This document shows positions 24,778-39,599 of a stretch of DNA of 64,000 nucleotides, piece after piece (position 1 is the first letter of the stretch; the number at the start of each line of letters is the position of its first letter). Position numbers and translations under genes: made by a program. The notes below the pieces were generated by a model that was not told the DNA's origin, did no database searches, and saw only the letters and a program-made list of their open reading frames with translations. The DNA comes from Orbilia blumenaviensis (Eukaryota; Ascomycota; Orbiliomycetes; Orbiliales; Orbiliaceae), in the NCBI GenBank assembly GCA_036872755.1, contig JAVHNS010000001.1, positions 2,170,001 through 2,234,000 of the forward strand, read 5' to 3'.

Positions 24778-27700
24778 CGGTAGAGGCTATGATGACGGCT
24801 ACGGCCACCCGCAACAGCAAGGCGGTGGTGGCGGTTACGCCGGTGGTCAGGACGGTTATTACGACGACCGTGGTGGAAATGGCGGTTATGATCAACATGG
24901 CCAGTATCAGGGAGAGTACGACTACCAAAATGACAACTACTACGATGATGGGTATGGGATTCTAGTCCTGCTATCATGTGTTTGGTTTTTGTTTCTTGCT
25001 ACCGCCTGTTTTGTTGTTTCAAAAGGCTAATGATTTTGTTCTTGCAGTCAATACTACAATGCCGGCCAGCATCCTTACCAAGATGGTCAGGATGGTTATT
25101 ACGACCAAAATCAAGGCTACGATCAGGGGTATTACGGCGATGGTTATGACTACGACCAAGGTGGCCAAGGCGGTCAACCGAAGGGAAAGCGACGTGGAGG
25201 CTCAGAGGAAGAATCCGAAACTTTTAGCGATTTTACGATGAGATCCGACATGGCGAGAGCAGCGGAAATGGACTACTACGGCCGTGGTGATGAGCGATAC
25301 AACAGCTACCAGGAAGATGGCCGACGAGCGTACCGACCAGCTTCCTCTCAGGTTTCCTACGGTGGGAACCGCTCGTCCGGTGCCTCCACTCCAAATTACG
25401 CCATTGACTACAATGCTCTCCCGCTTGGTCAGCGCTCCAAGGAGCCATACCCTGCTTGGTCTGCGGAAAATCAAATTCCTGTCAGCAAGGAGGAAATCGA
25501 GGACATCTTTATGGACCTTACTGCCAAGTTCGGTTTCCAGAAGGATAGCATGCGAAACATGTACGACCATTTCATGACGCTTTTAGATTCTCGTGCGTCC
25601 CGTATGACCGCCAACCAAGCTCTCTTGACTCTCCATGCCGATTACATTGGAGGAGACAACGCCAACTACCGAAAATGGTACTTTGCCGCCCATCTTGATC
25701 TCGATGATGCTGTCGGCTTTGCAAACATGAAGCTCGGAAAGACCGATCGTCGAACCAGGAAAGCCCGAAAGGCCGCAGCGAAGAACAAGAATCCCGAGGA
25801 TGTAGAGCAAACCCTTGAGGAACTTGAAGGCGATAACAGTCTCGAGGCTGCTGAGTACAGGTGGAAGACTCGCATGAACCGAATGTCCCAGCATGAGCGT
25901 GTCCGACAAGTCGCTCTTTTCCTCCTTTGCTGGGGTGAAGCCAACCAGGTCCGATTCATGGCCGAGTGTCTCTGCTTCATCTTCAAGTGCGCAGACGATT
26001 ACTACCAAAGTGCCGAGTGCCAGAACAGAACCGAGCCAGTCGAAGAGGGTTCCTACCTGAGGGATATCGTTACCCCTCTTTACCAGTACTGCCGTGATCA
26101 AGGTTACGAGATCGTCGATGGCAAGTATGTCAGGAGAGAGCGCGACCACAATAATATCATTGGTTATGACGATATGAACCAACTCTTCTGGTACCCCGAA
26201 GGTATCGAGCGTATCGTTCTAGAGGATAAGAGCCGTCTCGTCGATGTGCCATCGCACCTCCGTTTCCACAAACTCAAGGAAGTTAACTGGAAGAAGGTTT
26301 TCTTCAAGACGTACAAGGAAATCCGATCGTGGTGGCATTTGGCTGTCAACTTCAACCGTATCTGGGTTATCCACATCTCTATGTTCTGGTTTTTCACGGC
26401 TTACAACTCTGCAACTTTCATCACCAAGGATTACGTCTATACCGAAAACACACAACCCAATGCATCCGCTTATTGGTCTGCGGTAGCGTTAGGTGGAACA
26501 GTCGCCTGTATTATCATGTTAATCGCTACACTCTCAGAATGGGCCTTTGTACCGCGACAGTGGGCTGGCGCTCAGCACTTGTCCCGTCGTATGGCATTTA
26601 TCGTCCTCCTCCTGGTTATCAACGTCGCACCCTCTGTTTGCATCTTCCTCATCCTTGATCAAGAGACCCAGGTCGCGAAGATTCTTGGTATCGTGCAATT
26701 TTTCGTCGCCTTGGTCACCGTCGCTTTCTTCTCAATCATGCCTATCGGAGGTCTCTTCGGAAGCTATATGAGCAAGAACTCGCGTCGTTATGTTGCCAGC
26801 CAAACATTCACTGCCAGTTATCCCCGTCTCAAGGGCAATGATATGTGGATGTCTTACGGTCTGTGGGTACTCGTCTTCTTTGCCAAGTTTATCGAGTCCT
26901 ACTACTTCCTGGCTCTTAACATCAAGGATCCTGCTCGTATCTTGTCTCTCCTGACAGTCAAGCTCTGCTCTGGTGACGCCCTTTTCGGAGCATCGGCGGA
27001 CATTCTCTGCACATATCACCCTCAGATTTTGCTCGGTTTGATGTATTTCACCAACATGATCTTGTTCTTCCTTGATACCTACCTTTGGTACATCATCCTG
27101 AACTGTCTCTTCTCCGTCGCCCGATCATTCTATCTCGGTGTCTCTATCTGGAGTCCTTGGCGAAACATCTTCTCCCGTCTGCCGAAGCGTATCTACTCCA
27201 AGATTCTTGCTACGACAGATATGGAGATCAAGTACAAGCCCAAGGTCCTCATCAGTCAAGTCTGGAATGCAATTGTCATATCGATGTATCGTGAGCATCT
27301 CTTGGCCATAGATCACGTCCAGAAACTGCTCTATCATCAAGTCCCATCCGAACAGGAGGGTAAGAGAACACTACGAGCACCTACCTTCTTCGTCTCTCAG
27401 GAAGATCACTCCTTTAAGACAGAGTTTTTCCCGCGCCAGAGCGAGGCTGAGCGTCGTATCTCCTTCTTCGCCCAATCTCTTTCAACTCCCATCCCTGAGC
27501 CAGTTCCAGTCGATAACATGCCAACTTTCACCGTTCTTATTCCTCACTACTCCGAAAAGATTCTTCTCTCTCTCCGTGAGATCATTCGTGAAGATGACCC
27601 ATACTCCCGTGTCACACTTCTTGAGTACCTCAAGCAGCTCCACCCACATGAATGGGATTGCTTCGTCAAGGATACCAAGATTCTCGCTGATGAAACTTCT

Positions 27701-30700
27701 CAAATGGCCAACACCGAAGAAAAGAACGAAAAGGATACCGTCAGAAGCAAAATTGATGATCTCCCCTTCTACTGCATTGGTTTCAAATCTGCCGCCCCAG
27801 AGTACACACTCAGAACACGTATCTGGGCCTCACTTCGATCTCAGACTCTTTACCGTACTATCTCTGGATTCATGAACTACAGCCGTGCCATCAAGCTTCT
27901 CTACCGCGTTGAAAACCCAGAAGTCGTCCAAATGTTTGGTGGAAACACTGACAAGCTCGAACGGGAATTGGAACGTATGGCTCGCCGGAAGTACAAGATC
28001 TGCGTCTCTATGCAACGTTATGCCAAGTTCAAGAAGGAAGAAATGGAAAACACCGAATTCCTCCTCCGCGCCTACCCAGACCTTCAAATCGCCTACTTGG
28101 ACGAGGAACCACCAGAGAACGAGGGCGACGAGCCACGTATCTACTCTGCTCTCATCGACGGACACTCTGAAATCATGGAAAACGGAATGCGTAGACCTAA
28201 GTTCCGCGTACAGCTCTCTGGCAACCCAATTCTCGGTGACGGAAAATCTGACAATCAAAACCATGCTATCATCTTCTACCGTGGTGAATACATCCAGCTT
28301 ATCGACGCCAACCAGGACAACTACCTCGAGGAATGTCTCAAGATCCGAAGCGTTCTCGCCGAATTTGAAGAGATGAACACTGATAATGTCTCGCCGTACT
28401 CCCCAGGCCGTGTTCCCGATGATACTTCTCCAGTCGCTATTTTGGGTGCTCGTGAATACATTTTCTCTGAGAACATTGGTATTTTGGGTGACGTCGCTGC
28501 CGGAAAGGAACAGACATTCGGTACTCTCTTCGCTAGAACTCTCGCTCAAATTGGTGGCAAGCTCCATTACGGACATCCGGATTTCTTGAACGGTATCTTC
28601 ATGACAACTCGTGGCGGTGTCTCCAAGGCTCAGAAAGGTCTCCATCTCAACGAAGATATTTACGCCGGTATGAACGCTCTCCTCCGTGGTGGACGTATCA
28701 AGCATTGCGAATACTATCAGTGCGGTAAGGGTCGTGATTTGGGTTTTGGCTCTATTCTTAACTTCACAACCAAGATTGGAACTGGTATGGGTGAACAAAT
28801 GTTGTCTCGTGAATACTACTACCTCGGAACTCAACTACCACTGGATCGTTTCTTGTCCTTCTTCTACGCACATCCAGGTTTCCACATCAACAACTTGTTC
28901 ATTATCCTTTCGGTGCAGCTCTTCATGCTGGTCTTGATCAACCTTGGCGCTATTGTCCATGAAGTCACACTCTGCGAGTTCAAAAGAGGAGCACCTATCA
29001 CCGATCCCCGTAGTCCCGTCGGCTGCTACGAACTCATTCCTGTCATCCACTGGGTTCAGCGTTGTATCGTCTCCATTATGATCGTCTTTGCTATTGCCTT
29101 CTTGCCTCTCGTGGTTCAGGAACTTGCAGAGCGTGGATTCTGGAGAGCTACTACTCGTCTGGCCAAGCACTTTGGATCTTTCTCTCCTTTCTTCGAAGTG
29201 TTCGTTTGTCAGATTTATGCCAACTCTATTCTCAACAACTTGGCTTTCGGTGGCGCTCGATACATCGGTACTGGTCGTGGTTTCGCTACTGCTCGTATCC
29301 CCTTCGGTGTCCTTTACTCCCGTTTCGCTGGGCCTTCGATTTACCTTGGTGCTCGATCCGTGATGATGTTGCTCTTTGCGACTGTCACAATTTGGATGCC
29401 TCACTTGATCTATTTCTGGGCCTCCTTGCTCGCTTTGTGCATCTGCCCGTTCTTGTTCAACCCACATCAATTCGCATGGAACGACTTCTTCATCGACTAC
29501 CGTGATTTCTTGAGATGGTTGTCTCGTGGAAATACTCGCGCCAATCACTCTTCCTGGATCGCTTTCTGCCGTCTGTCTCGTACCCGAATCACCGGTTACA
29601 AGCGAAAGAACCTCGGTGACCCATCTGAGAAGCTCTCAGGAGACGTTCCAAGAGCCAAGATCACCAACATCGTCTGGAATGAGGTCATCGGTCCATTGGG
29701 TCTCGTTATCATCACATTGATTCCATATCTCTTTATCAATGCCCAGACCGGTGTCACCAAGGCTAGAGGAGACACACCTACTGCCACTGCAACCGTTCCA
29801 ACCAACTCCCTCATCCGTATCGGCCTTATCGCGCTCGGACCCATTGTTGTCAATCTCGGAGTCTGCGCTGTATTCTTTGCTATGGCCTGCTGTATGGGTC
29901 CTATCTTCACCATGTGCTGCAAGAAATTCGGTGCCGTCCTCGCCGGTATTGCCCACGGAATTGCTACGGTTATGTTAATTGTCTTCTTCGAGGTCCTCTG
30001 GTTCCTTGAAGGATTCAGCTTCGCCCGCGCTATGCTTGGATTGGTTGCTGTCACTGCGATCCAGAGATTCATCTACAAGTTGCTCATCGTCTTCACACTT
30101 ACTAGAGAGTTCAAAACCGATGCTAGTAACATCGCTTTCTGGTCTGGTAAATGGTATGGTCTCGGCCTTCACGCCATGTCCCAGCCGGCTCGTGAGCTTC
30201 TCTGTAAGACGACGGAGATGGGTTTCTTCGCGACTGATTGTATCTGTAAGTTTTTACATCTAGTCGTCCGTTTACTCATAAATAAAGAATATGCGCTAAC
30301 ATTTTTTGATTTTTAGTGGGTCACTTTATTCTCTTCCTCCAGTTCCCAATTCTCATCATCCCATTCGCCGATCGTTTCCACAGCGTCATGCTCTTCTGGC
30401 TCAGGCCATCGAAGCAGATCCGACCACCAATCTACTCTTCCAAGGTTTCCAAGCTCAGGAAGAGAAGAGTTATCCGCTTCTCCATCCTCTACTTCGTTCT
30501 TCTCGTCCTCTTCGTCGGCTTGATTGTCGGTCCAGTTATCGTAAGTTTTACATTCACACTATATATAATATTCATAATCCAACCGATACTAATATATGGT
30601 TTCTTTTCCAGGGCCAACGCTATCTTGGTGACTTCAAGATCGAGATCTCCTTCATCCCAGGTCTCTTCCAGCCAACGAAGTATAACAACACTGACATTTC

Positions 30701-30749
30701 TGGTTGGTCGACGGATCAATTCCCACGATCCACCACCAAGAGAAATTAA
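24767..30749 (+). CDS. FKS1: 1,3-beta-glucan synthase catalytic subunit (GT48)
   Basis: Plasma-membrane enzyme that polymerises UDP-glucose into beta-1,3-glucan under Rho1 control; the echinocandin target. Exons 24767-24951, 25048-30245, 30317-30540 and 30612-30749 give 1914 residues, the normal size. The N-terminus is a Gly/Tyr/Gln/Asp-rich disordered region of about 140 residues, followed by the FKS1 N-terminal domain. Membrane blocks lie near residues 440-770 and 1330-1890 around the cytosolic glucan-synthase domain, which includes [40 protein letters not shown] and [20 protein letters not shown]. Hot spot 1 reads FLALNIKDP at 682-690 and hot spot 2 begins HWVQRCIVS at 1396; both differ from the yeast/Candida consensus. 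Exon 2 alone is 5.2 kb. The final introns are 71 nt each, with GTAAGT donors. Highly biased codons. Confidence 0.98.
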
Positions 30750-32936
30750 TGATCAAAACGAAAAGAAAAGCTAAAAGTAAAAATGGTGGAGGTTTGAAAG
30801 AAAGTAATCCTTTTTGAATATACATATGTACAAAGAAGAAGAAGCGGGTTTCGTCGGGTTGTCACACTGCTATTCTGTCTCGAGCATAAGCGCAATTCGG
30901 TTTATATTCCACTTGTAGTAACACGGGCATTGGCGCAGACTCATGAATAATGTTTTTTTCTACTGCTTTTTTTTCCTCCTTTTTCTTCCCTTCTCATTCT
31001 CTCTACGTTTCTTTTTTTTGACTATTATCAGCTGCAGCACAAATAAAGACTTAGTGAACTTGTTTTTTTCTCCTCTATTGATTACATTACATTCTTTTTT
31101 TCTTCTGTGTGTATCTTTTTGTTCTTTCCCTGTCATAGGTTAATTACTATTACTCAAGCACCTCTGACGAAGGGGGGGTTATTTTTTAACCATGCCCCCC
31201 TAATATTACCAAAATACTCCCTTACCCGCGTTTAACTAACATCACTGTGAAGATATATATACTATACTCCATCAAGTAAGCAAACAGATCTATCCAGGCT
31301 CGAACACATACGTATGAAATCAGAGCTATGTACGAGGAGCTGACCCCAGACAGCGAATCCCTGCCCATGGAAAAGCCTCGCCCATTCGGCTAATGACGCC
31401 CGCAGACTAGGCGAGATGGCACAGGACCAGGGGTCGTATCTTGGCAGACGTCACACGACACCGTTCAGTCGCATCCAGAACAGAGGCGTGATTGTCCAGT
31501 GATGCTTGCGATCGTACGATGACTGGAGGAGGAGGGGGGCAGCTGCAGAACATGTTAACAAAAAGACCCTGATCCAGTTCTGTACGAGCCAATGGTAGTA
31601 CCGTATGCCCTGGTTCCGTGAGATGGCCCTGATTTCCAACTTTTTTTATTTCCCTGGATTCCATGGAGCCATTCGCGCACTAGTAAAAGAGAAGTCGTAC
31701 GTATCTACGTAGTAGCATGATATACGTATGTACCCCGTTTAAAACGTTTTTCTCTCTCTTTCATCCCACAGCAGCAGCAGCAGCAGGTGCTCAACGTGCA
31801 ACATCCGGCATTACATTGATATACGTTGTATTCCCGCGCCCCCCCCCTTTTAGATTCTTATTAATATAAGTCTATCAAATCTTGGAAAGATAGAATACCA
31901 TCTTGTTCAATATCGGATTTTTCGAGACATTCTAGACCATCCAACTCTGCACTTGTCGGTTGCCTTGCTTGCCCGAAGCTTGTTTTTTCTTTGTTTAACA
32001 TTCCCCCTACCAAAAGTTCAACGGTGGTAGACGGTTAGCATTTCTTTCGAGAAAGTACTAAGCTAGGACCAGAGGTAGTAGTGTTTGAACCTCCGAACAG
32101 AAACAGGCCCGTTTATTATTCCCCCAGATCTGGTTTCAGGCTCCTTTTTTTACTGGTCACCTAGCCCGTGACTTCTACTTCTATCTCTACTCTTATTTCT
32201 TCCCGGCATCCGCCCGTTCTCTAGATTAACTACCGAGGATACCTCATACGCACACATATAGTACTTTGGACCTTCTCTTGCGACCGACTCAGCGGACTGA
32301 TATATATTATTTCTATACCCTGGAGGTAGTCCGGTGTGGCTTTGACACTGGAAAGAGCAGATACCTACAGATCTTAACTTTGAAGGTAAGTAGGCACGTA
32401 CCTGAGGAGATACTTGATTGTGAAGTTCTGGCGGTGGTGGTTGTGGGAGGTTACATGTATATCTCCAACCTCCCATCACATCCCGTCACACCACTACAGT
32501 TACACTTCCATCATTCCATATTCCCATTCCAAACACCACCACTTCCATCCTATTATCCCTCAAACAAAACCTTGAAACACTGAGGCTTTATAATAACCTA
32601 CCGGATCCCCAGAAGTATTCCAGCCTCATCTCTGGTCAATATCCAATTCTTTATCCCGTCCGGTAAGTCGCTGGTTTGCTTGAATGCCACTGCACTGACT
32701 GGGGTAGCTATGCTATATATATTGGGGACCTGGGGGTTGCCGGTGCAAAACCCCCTCACCAATTGGCCATCTACCTCACCATCGCACTTCCTCTGACATA
32801 ATAAACCCTTCTCTGACCACTTCTTCTTCTCATTTCCCGTATAGCCAAAAAAAAAAAGTAACCCTTGAACGGTCCTAGAACAGTACAGACCACCGCTTTG
32901 TTTTCCACACGCATACTCCGAACCTAGAAATCCATC
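30750..32936. other. Intergenic region, FKS1 3' end / hypothetical gene promoter
   Basis: About 2.2 kb. T-rich 3' flank of FKS1 (30950-31130), a (CAG)5 stretch near 31772-31788, a C-run at 31840-31848, and T/C-rich sequence before the next gene. Short open frames on both strands show no domain pattern. A phrase at 31350-31361 resembles the end of fungal 5S rRNA but the rest does not follow. Confidence 0.45.
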
Positions 32937-33692
32937 ATGGCAACTACACTTCTAAACTTACCGTCCACCCCTTCTAACGCCGGCGATACTGGCTCCGACC
33001 CTGGAACCCCGGCCAGTGGCATCTCGACTCTCTCCACAACCGCCATCAAAGACGGTCATGAAGGTCACCATCCTCATATGAACATGGACGTAGCTGCTGA
33101 ACGTGTCGCTCGTCTAGGTGGAATCGGCGCTCCACCGCCAAATCCCTCAACCTACAGCATTCCAACCAAGGACTACTTCGAGCCACCTTCGGTCCCACAC
33201 ACTCCAGGGTCGGCTTCGGTCATCTCATCCCTCGCCGATGAGCACGGGTCCCTAGAAGGCGATACTTCAGGCCCGAACAGCACCCAAGCCAAGCGTGAGA
33301 CCATGGCCTACCTTGCCCGTCGACAGCTAGAGCAGCAGCAGCAGCAATCGATCCCTACGATCTCAACCACTGCTCCAAATAACAGATCTACAAACAATGT
33401 CAGTACTGTCGCTCCCGCCGTCTCCCCTCTCCCCAGAGTTTCAAACGCCCCAGACGGCATCATGATCCCAAACTACGGATATAGTAGTAACGCGAGCAGA
33501 TCCACTGATTCCCCTGCGTCGAACCAGACGACACCGTCAGCTGCTGAAGCCAGAGTCGATGCTAAAATGATTGATGGGATGACCTATGATGAGGGAGATA
33601 CGACGGCCGAAGGATTAGGGAGACGGGATACCATTCGTCCAGGCCAGATTCCTCCAGGATTACTGAGGGATGATAGTGAAATGGATGGTTGA
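32937..33692 (+). CDS. Hypothetical protein, Ser/Thr/Pro-rich and disordered
   Basis: Single-exon frame of 251 residues starting MATTLLNLPSTPSNAGDTGS. I do not recognise a family. It has no signal peptide, membrane segment or cysteine. It is rich in Ser, Thr, Pro and Asn, with a short Gln run (about 133-138) and a basic-polar segment before it (TMAYLARRQLEQ). The end reads GRRDTIRPGQIPPGLLRDDS, more ordered than the rest and a possible conserved peptide. SP and TP pairs (STPSN, VPHTPGS, SPLPR) would suit proline-directed kinases. The start has a good context (atcATGG) and follows a pyrimidine-rich leader. Coding status rests on length, low stop density and codon choice, so it is less certain than its neighbours. 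Confidence 0.65.
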   Translation: MATTLLNLPSTPSNAGDTGSDPGTPASGISTLSTTAIKDGHEGHHPHMNMDVAAERVARLGGIGAPPPNPSTYSIPTKDYFEPPSVPHTPGSASVISSLADEHGSLEGDTSGPNSTQAKRETMAYLARRQLEQQQQQSIPTISTTAPNNRSTNNVSTVAPAVSPLPRVSNAPDGIMIPNYGYSSNASRSTDSPASNQTTPSAAEARVDAKMIDGMTYDEGDTTAEGLGRRDTIRPGQIPPGLLRDDSEMDG

Positions 33693-35542
33693 ATGTTCTT
33701 TTCTCTAGCTTCTTTCCTCTTCTCCTTCTTTTCTTTTTCACCATGCTTTGTTTTACTACAGTACTTTTTCCCTCCGCTTTTGGTTTATTTCTCGTTTGGT
33801 TGACTATGTCCTTTTTGTTTTTTTCGATCTTTGGATTTCCCAAGTTCGGCTTCTATTCCGATAACTATCAAACGGCTTTCTTTATACTTTTAGTCTCCGG
33901 AAAGGAATAAAAAATGGCTCGAGAGGCTAAATAAAACGGACGGAACCTACCAAAAAAACTAAAACACGGATTGACGAACAAGCCTTTAGTTGTCTTCCTT
34001 CCCGCCTGCACAACATGTTTTACCCTACTACATAGTGGCGACCAATAACTCCCCCATCTTCAACTGTTTTTTAAAAAGAGAAAAAAGACCGGAGTTTACT
34101 GTTTTTTTACACACTCATGACAATATCCTTTAAAAAAAAAAATGAAATGAAAAGAAACGAACAAAAAGAGAAACCCATGAACAAGCTTGTCTATTAACAA
34201 AAAAAACACGCCTCGGCTATATGCCCTTCTCTTCTTCCCCATGCTTTTGCTTCTTCTTCTTCCTTTCTTCTTCCTAAAATGTCTTTGATCTATGTCTCAG
34301 ATTTTTTTTTGATATACTGGCAAAAGAGACCTGGTCTGGCCTTTTTTTTTTTTTTTTTTTTTTTAATCAATTGCAAGAGGAGCTGCCGTGTGTACTTATT
34401 TATATTATTTATGTGTGGAGCTATTAGCTTTACCCCTCTATTCTTCCCCTTTATTTTTCCCTTTAATACTCCGAAAGTCCCGCTTTCTTCCCTTTCCTTA
34501 TGTTCGTTTAGAGATATAGTGTGCGAGAACCTTCTAATGGATATTATATATATTAAACAACCCCCTCTCTCTTAACCGGCGGGTTTCTGCAAGTTTTTTT
34601 TTTTTTTTTTGAAATATATCCGGAGCACTAGCTATAGCGGTAAATTTTTTCTCTCTCACTTTTTGTTCTCGTATAACTTAATACTACCGTTGCGGGTCAA
34701 TTGGATGGATTATATACTTATTCTAAGACCACAATGGGGCCGATACAGCTGGTATAGTACCAATACAAGCTACTTAATAAGTAAGTACTTATATAATTAT
34801 ATACCAGGTGGTATGTATTATATAACCCTTTCGACGCATTTTTTCCCCCTCCCTTCAGGATCAGGGTTTTAGCAGATATAAAAAAGTATAAAAAGGACAT
34901 ATACCTCTTTTCGGCTTTTTTTTTTTTGATATATATTTTTTATATATATACATTATAATATGTATATGTATGTATGTGCCTTACAAGCCTGGGCCTGGTC
35001 TGTCTGGTGATAAATAAGAACGTCAAAGAATTCCGATCCATGGCTATATAGCTATACTCGTTTTATCGAATGATCATATGATCCGACGACAAGGTGGTAG
35101 GGTCTAAGATCGTATATCTAAAAGACACATGCTACGGAACTGATATCTGAATTCCGGGGTTTGTTCTATCTATTCCGCTCGTTTGAAGGAAAAGAAGGGA
35201 AGGGAAGGGGGGGAATAAAGGAACGGAAAAGGAAGGGAGGGAGAGGGACAATCTATTCGGTCTTTGAGGTGTCGTGGGTATCCTTGGTACGGAAAATGCG
35301 GATATATACAATACAACAGGTTCAAACGAGACATTTTTAAACAACGAAAAAAAAAAAAAAAAAAAAAATCAGTGCGGCGCGGTTGACGAAGGTTAAAGGG
35401 AAAAAAAAGATAATTAATGAAAAATGACAAGAAAGTAAAAAACCCTTGATTAAAAAAATGATATTTGGAAGAATATGTATACCGAAAGAGAGGTGAAAAT
35501 AGAGCAATCTCTAACGTAATCTCTACAAGATTTTTTCTCTTT
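33693..35542. other. Convergent 3' region, hypothetical gene / ECD
   Basis: About 1.85 kb, the most T/A-skewed stretch of the window. It contains T-runs (34342-34364, 34595-34610), an A-run (35347-35368), TATATA tracts (34545-34560, 34925-34980) and GGAAGG repeats near 35190-35250. No gene is recognised. Confidence 0.5.
34342..34364. repeat. Poly(T) run, 23 nt
   Basis: Uninterrupted T-run in the gene-free stretch between the hypothetical gene and ECD. Comparable runs occur at 35347-35368 (A, 22), 37977-37997 (A, 21) and 39107-39128 (T, 22). Confidence 0.7.
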
Positions 35543-37963
<2,421 letters not shown>

Positions 37964-39599
37964 AGCAGGAAAGAGCAAAAAAAAAAAAAAAAAAAAGTGT
38001 AACGTTGAAAAGGTTTCGTTGCACGAATAAAAGACAACGATGATGATAAAACTAGAAAACTAGAGAAAAGGATCAGATCGATAGTGAAAGAGTGTGGAAG
38101 ATCAATTGGTCATTTATGAACCTCACAATCCGGCCGAGGATAGCTAAGTAATCGCGAAAGCTGGCTGCCTTCTTGCGAGCCAGGCCTCGGGGGGCTTGGG
38201 TTGTTGTAGCGTGGGCGGCGCGTGGTTGAAAGTGGGGACCCGGAGTGAGGCCTTTCGTTCAGGGATATCTCATGTCTTCATTTGCATAACCCGGGGAGTG
38301 AGAAGGGCTGTGATTCGCGGGTTAGAGATGCCCATGCACCCTCCAAACATGATATGATGGGTATATAGAGCTATGTCGCCAGCTACCGGGGAGGGAGCCA
38401 GGGTCGGAGTAAATAGGCAGCCAGCAAGGGCACAGAGGGCCGTATTTTTCGTCTGAAGTCTGTCGAGAATGCAATGAGGATGAGGGTGCCGAGGCTCACG
38501 AAGCCTGGGGGTTGAGGTTGAATTGCGGACAGACAGCAGATGTTGACTAGGACGGGGTTTGAGAGCAGGTAATCAGGTAAGGATTCGATTCGACAGGTGA
38601 AGACTTAGAGGGCTAAGGATGTAAGTATGTCTTGCAGCATGCGAAGCCCAGCCAAATGACTCGTGTTACCTCGCCCGGAACGGACGACATGTCCAACACA
38701 AGCCCTGTCGATCCACCGCCCATCCCTCCCATGGCAATATAATATACTCCAGTACTAGTACGCTACGTTACGTTACTGATGGCTGACTTACCTTCTTAGT
38801 ACTCAGGCATATAGCATATATAACCCGATAGTATATACAATATACGGCTGTGAGTCGACATGTGCATGTGCATGTGCATGTAGCTTCGATTCGGATTCAG
38901 ATTCAGCTCGGACCACCCAGCCCTCGCCTAGACCGTGCAATGGCCTTCCCCCCTTCCCACATCGTCTGCATTGGCATGTACATACATGCGTATGTATGTG
39001 CGTATGCAAAGGTAGGTACCATCTCGATCTAACGGCTGTGGATATGCGCCTGCATATCTCCATTGAAATCTATCTGGCCCGATGGCTTGCATGCATTGCG
39101 GGTATCTTTTTTTTTTTTTTTTTTTTTTGCAAAACTCTCCCCTCCCTCTTCCCCCCCACCAAGGCCTGCCCTGCCCTGGCTCGAGCTTCGCTTCTTTTCT
39201 GGGCAACTTTTACCACGGGAGCTCGGACGTTCACCTAGTATTTCACCTCCTACTACTACACAAACTTAACCCTCATACTTCCGTTAACCTGCCGGCCTGC
39301 CTTTCTCCCCCCGCTTTTGATAGGGTTTGATATAGAAGCTATCTATCGGAGACACTCGATAATCGCTTGGTAACTACCCGTCCGAAACATTCTGCGAATG
39401 AGATTCCGGCCTGGGCACTTCGAATTTGGCAATCACCCGGATACGAAGCTATAGCTCGGATTAACTTATAGCTTACTGTAACCTCCAAGAGCTCAATCTA
39501 AGAATTCGAACGGAAAACCAGAAAGAAAAAAGAAAGGAAAGAAATAAAGAAAAAAAAAAGAGTGAAAGAGAAAAAGTATCCTAAGAGGGAGGAGACAAT
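37964..39599. other. Divergent intergenic region, ECD / MFS transporter
   Basis: About 1.6 kb. An A-run directly before the ECD ATG (37977-37997), a GC-richer middle (38150-38560), a TGCATG microsatellite (38861-38881), a T-run (39107-39128) and a purine-rich leader before the MFS start. No coding exon seen. Confidence 0.5.
38861..38881. repeat. TGCATG microsatellite
   Basis: Just over three copies of the hexamer GTGCAT. Related TGCATG arrays occur at 54451-54467. Both lie in gene-free DNA. Confidence 0.6.

Noticed and set aside
31341..31365. Possible 5S rRNA fragment
   Set aside because: GCGAATCCCTGC matches the 3' part of fungal 5S rRNA, but the preceding and following bases do not fit the rest of the molecule or its internal promoter.
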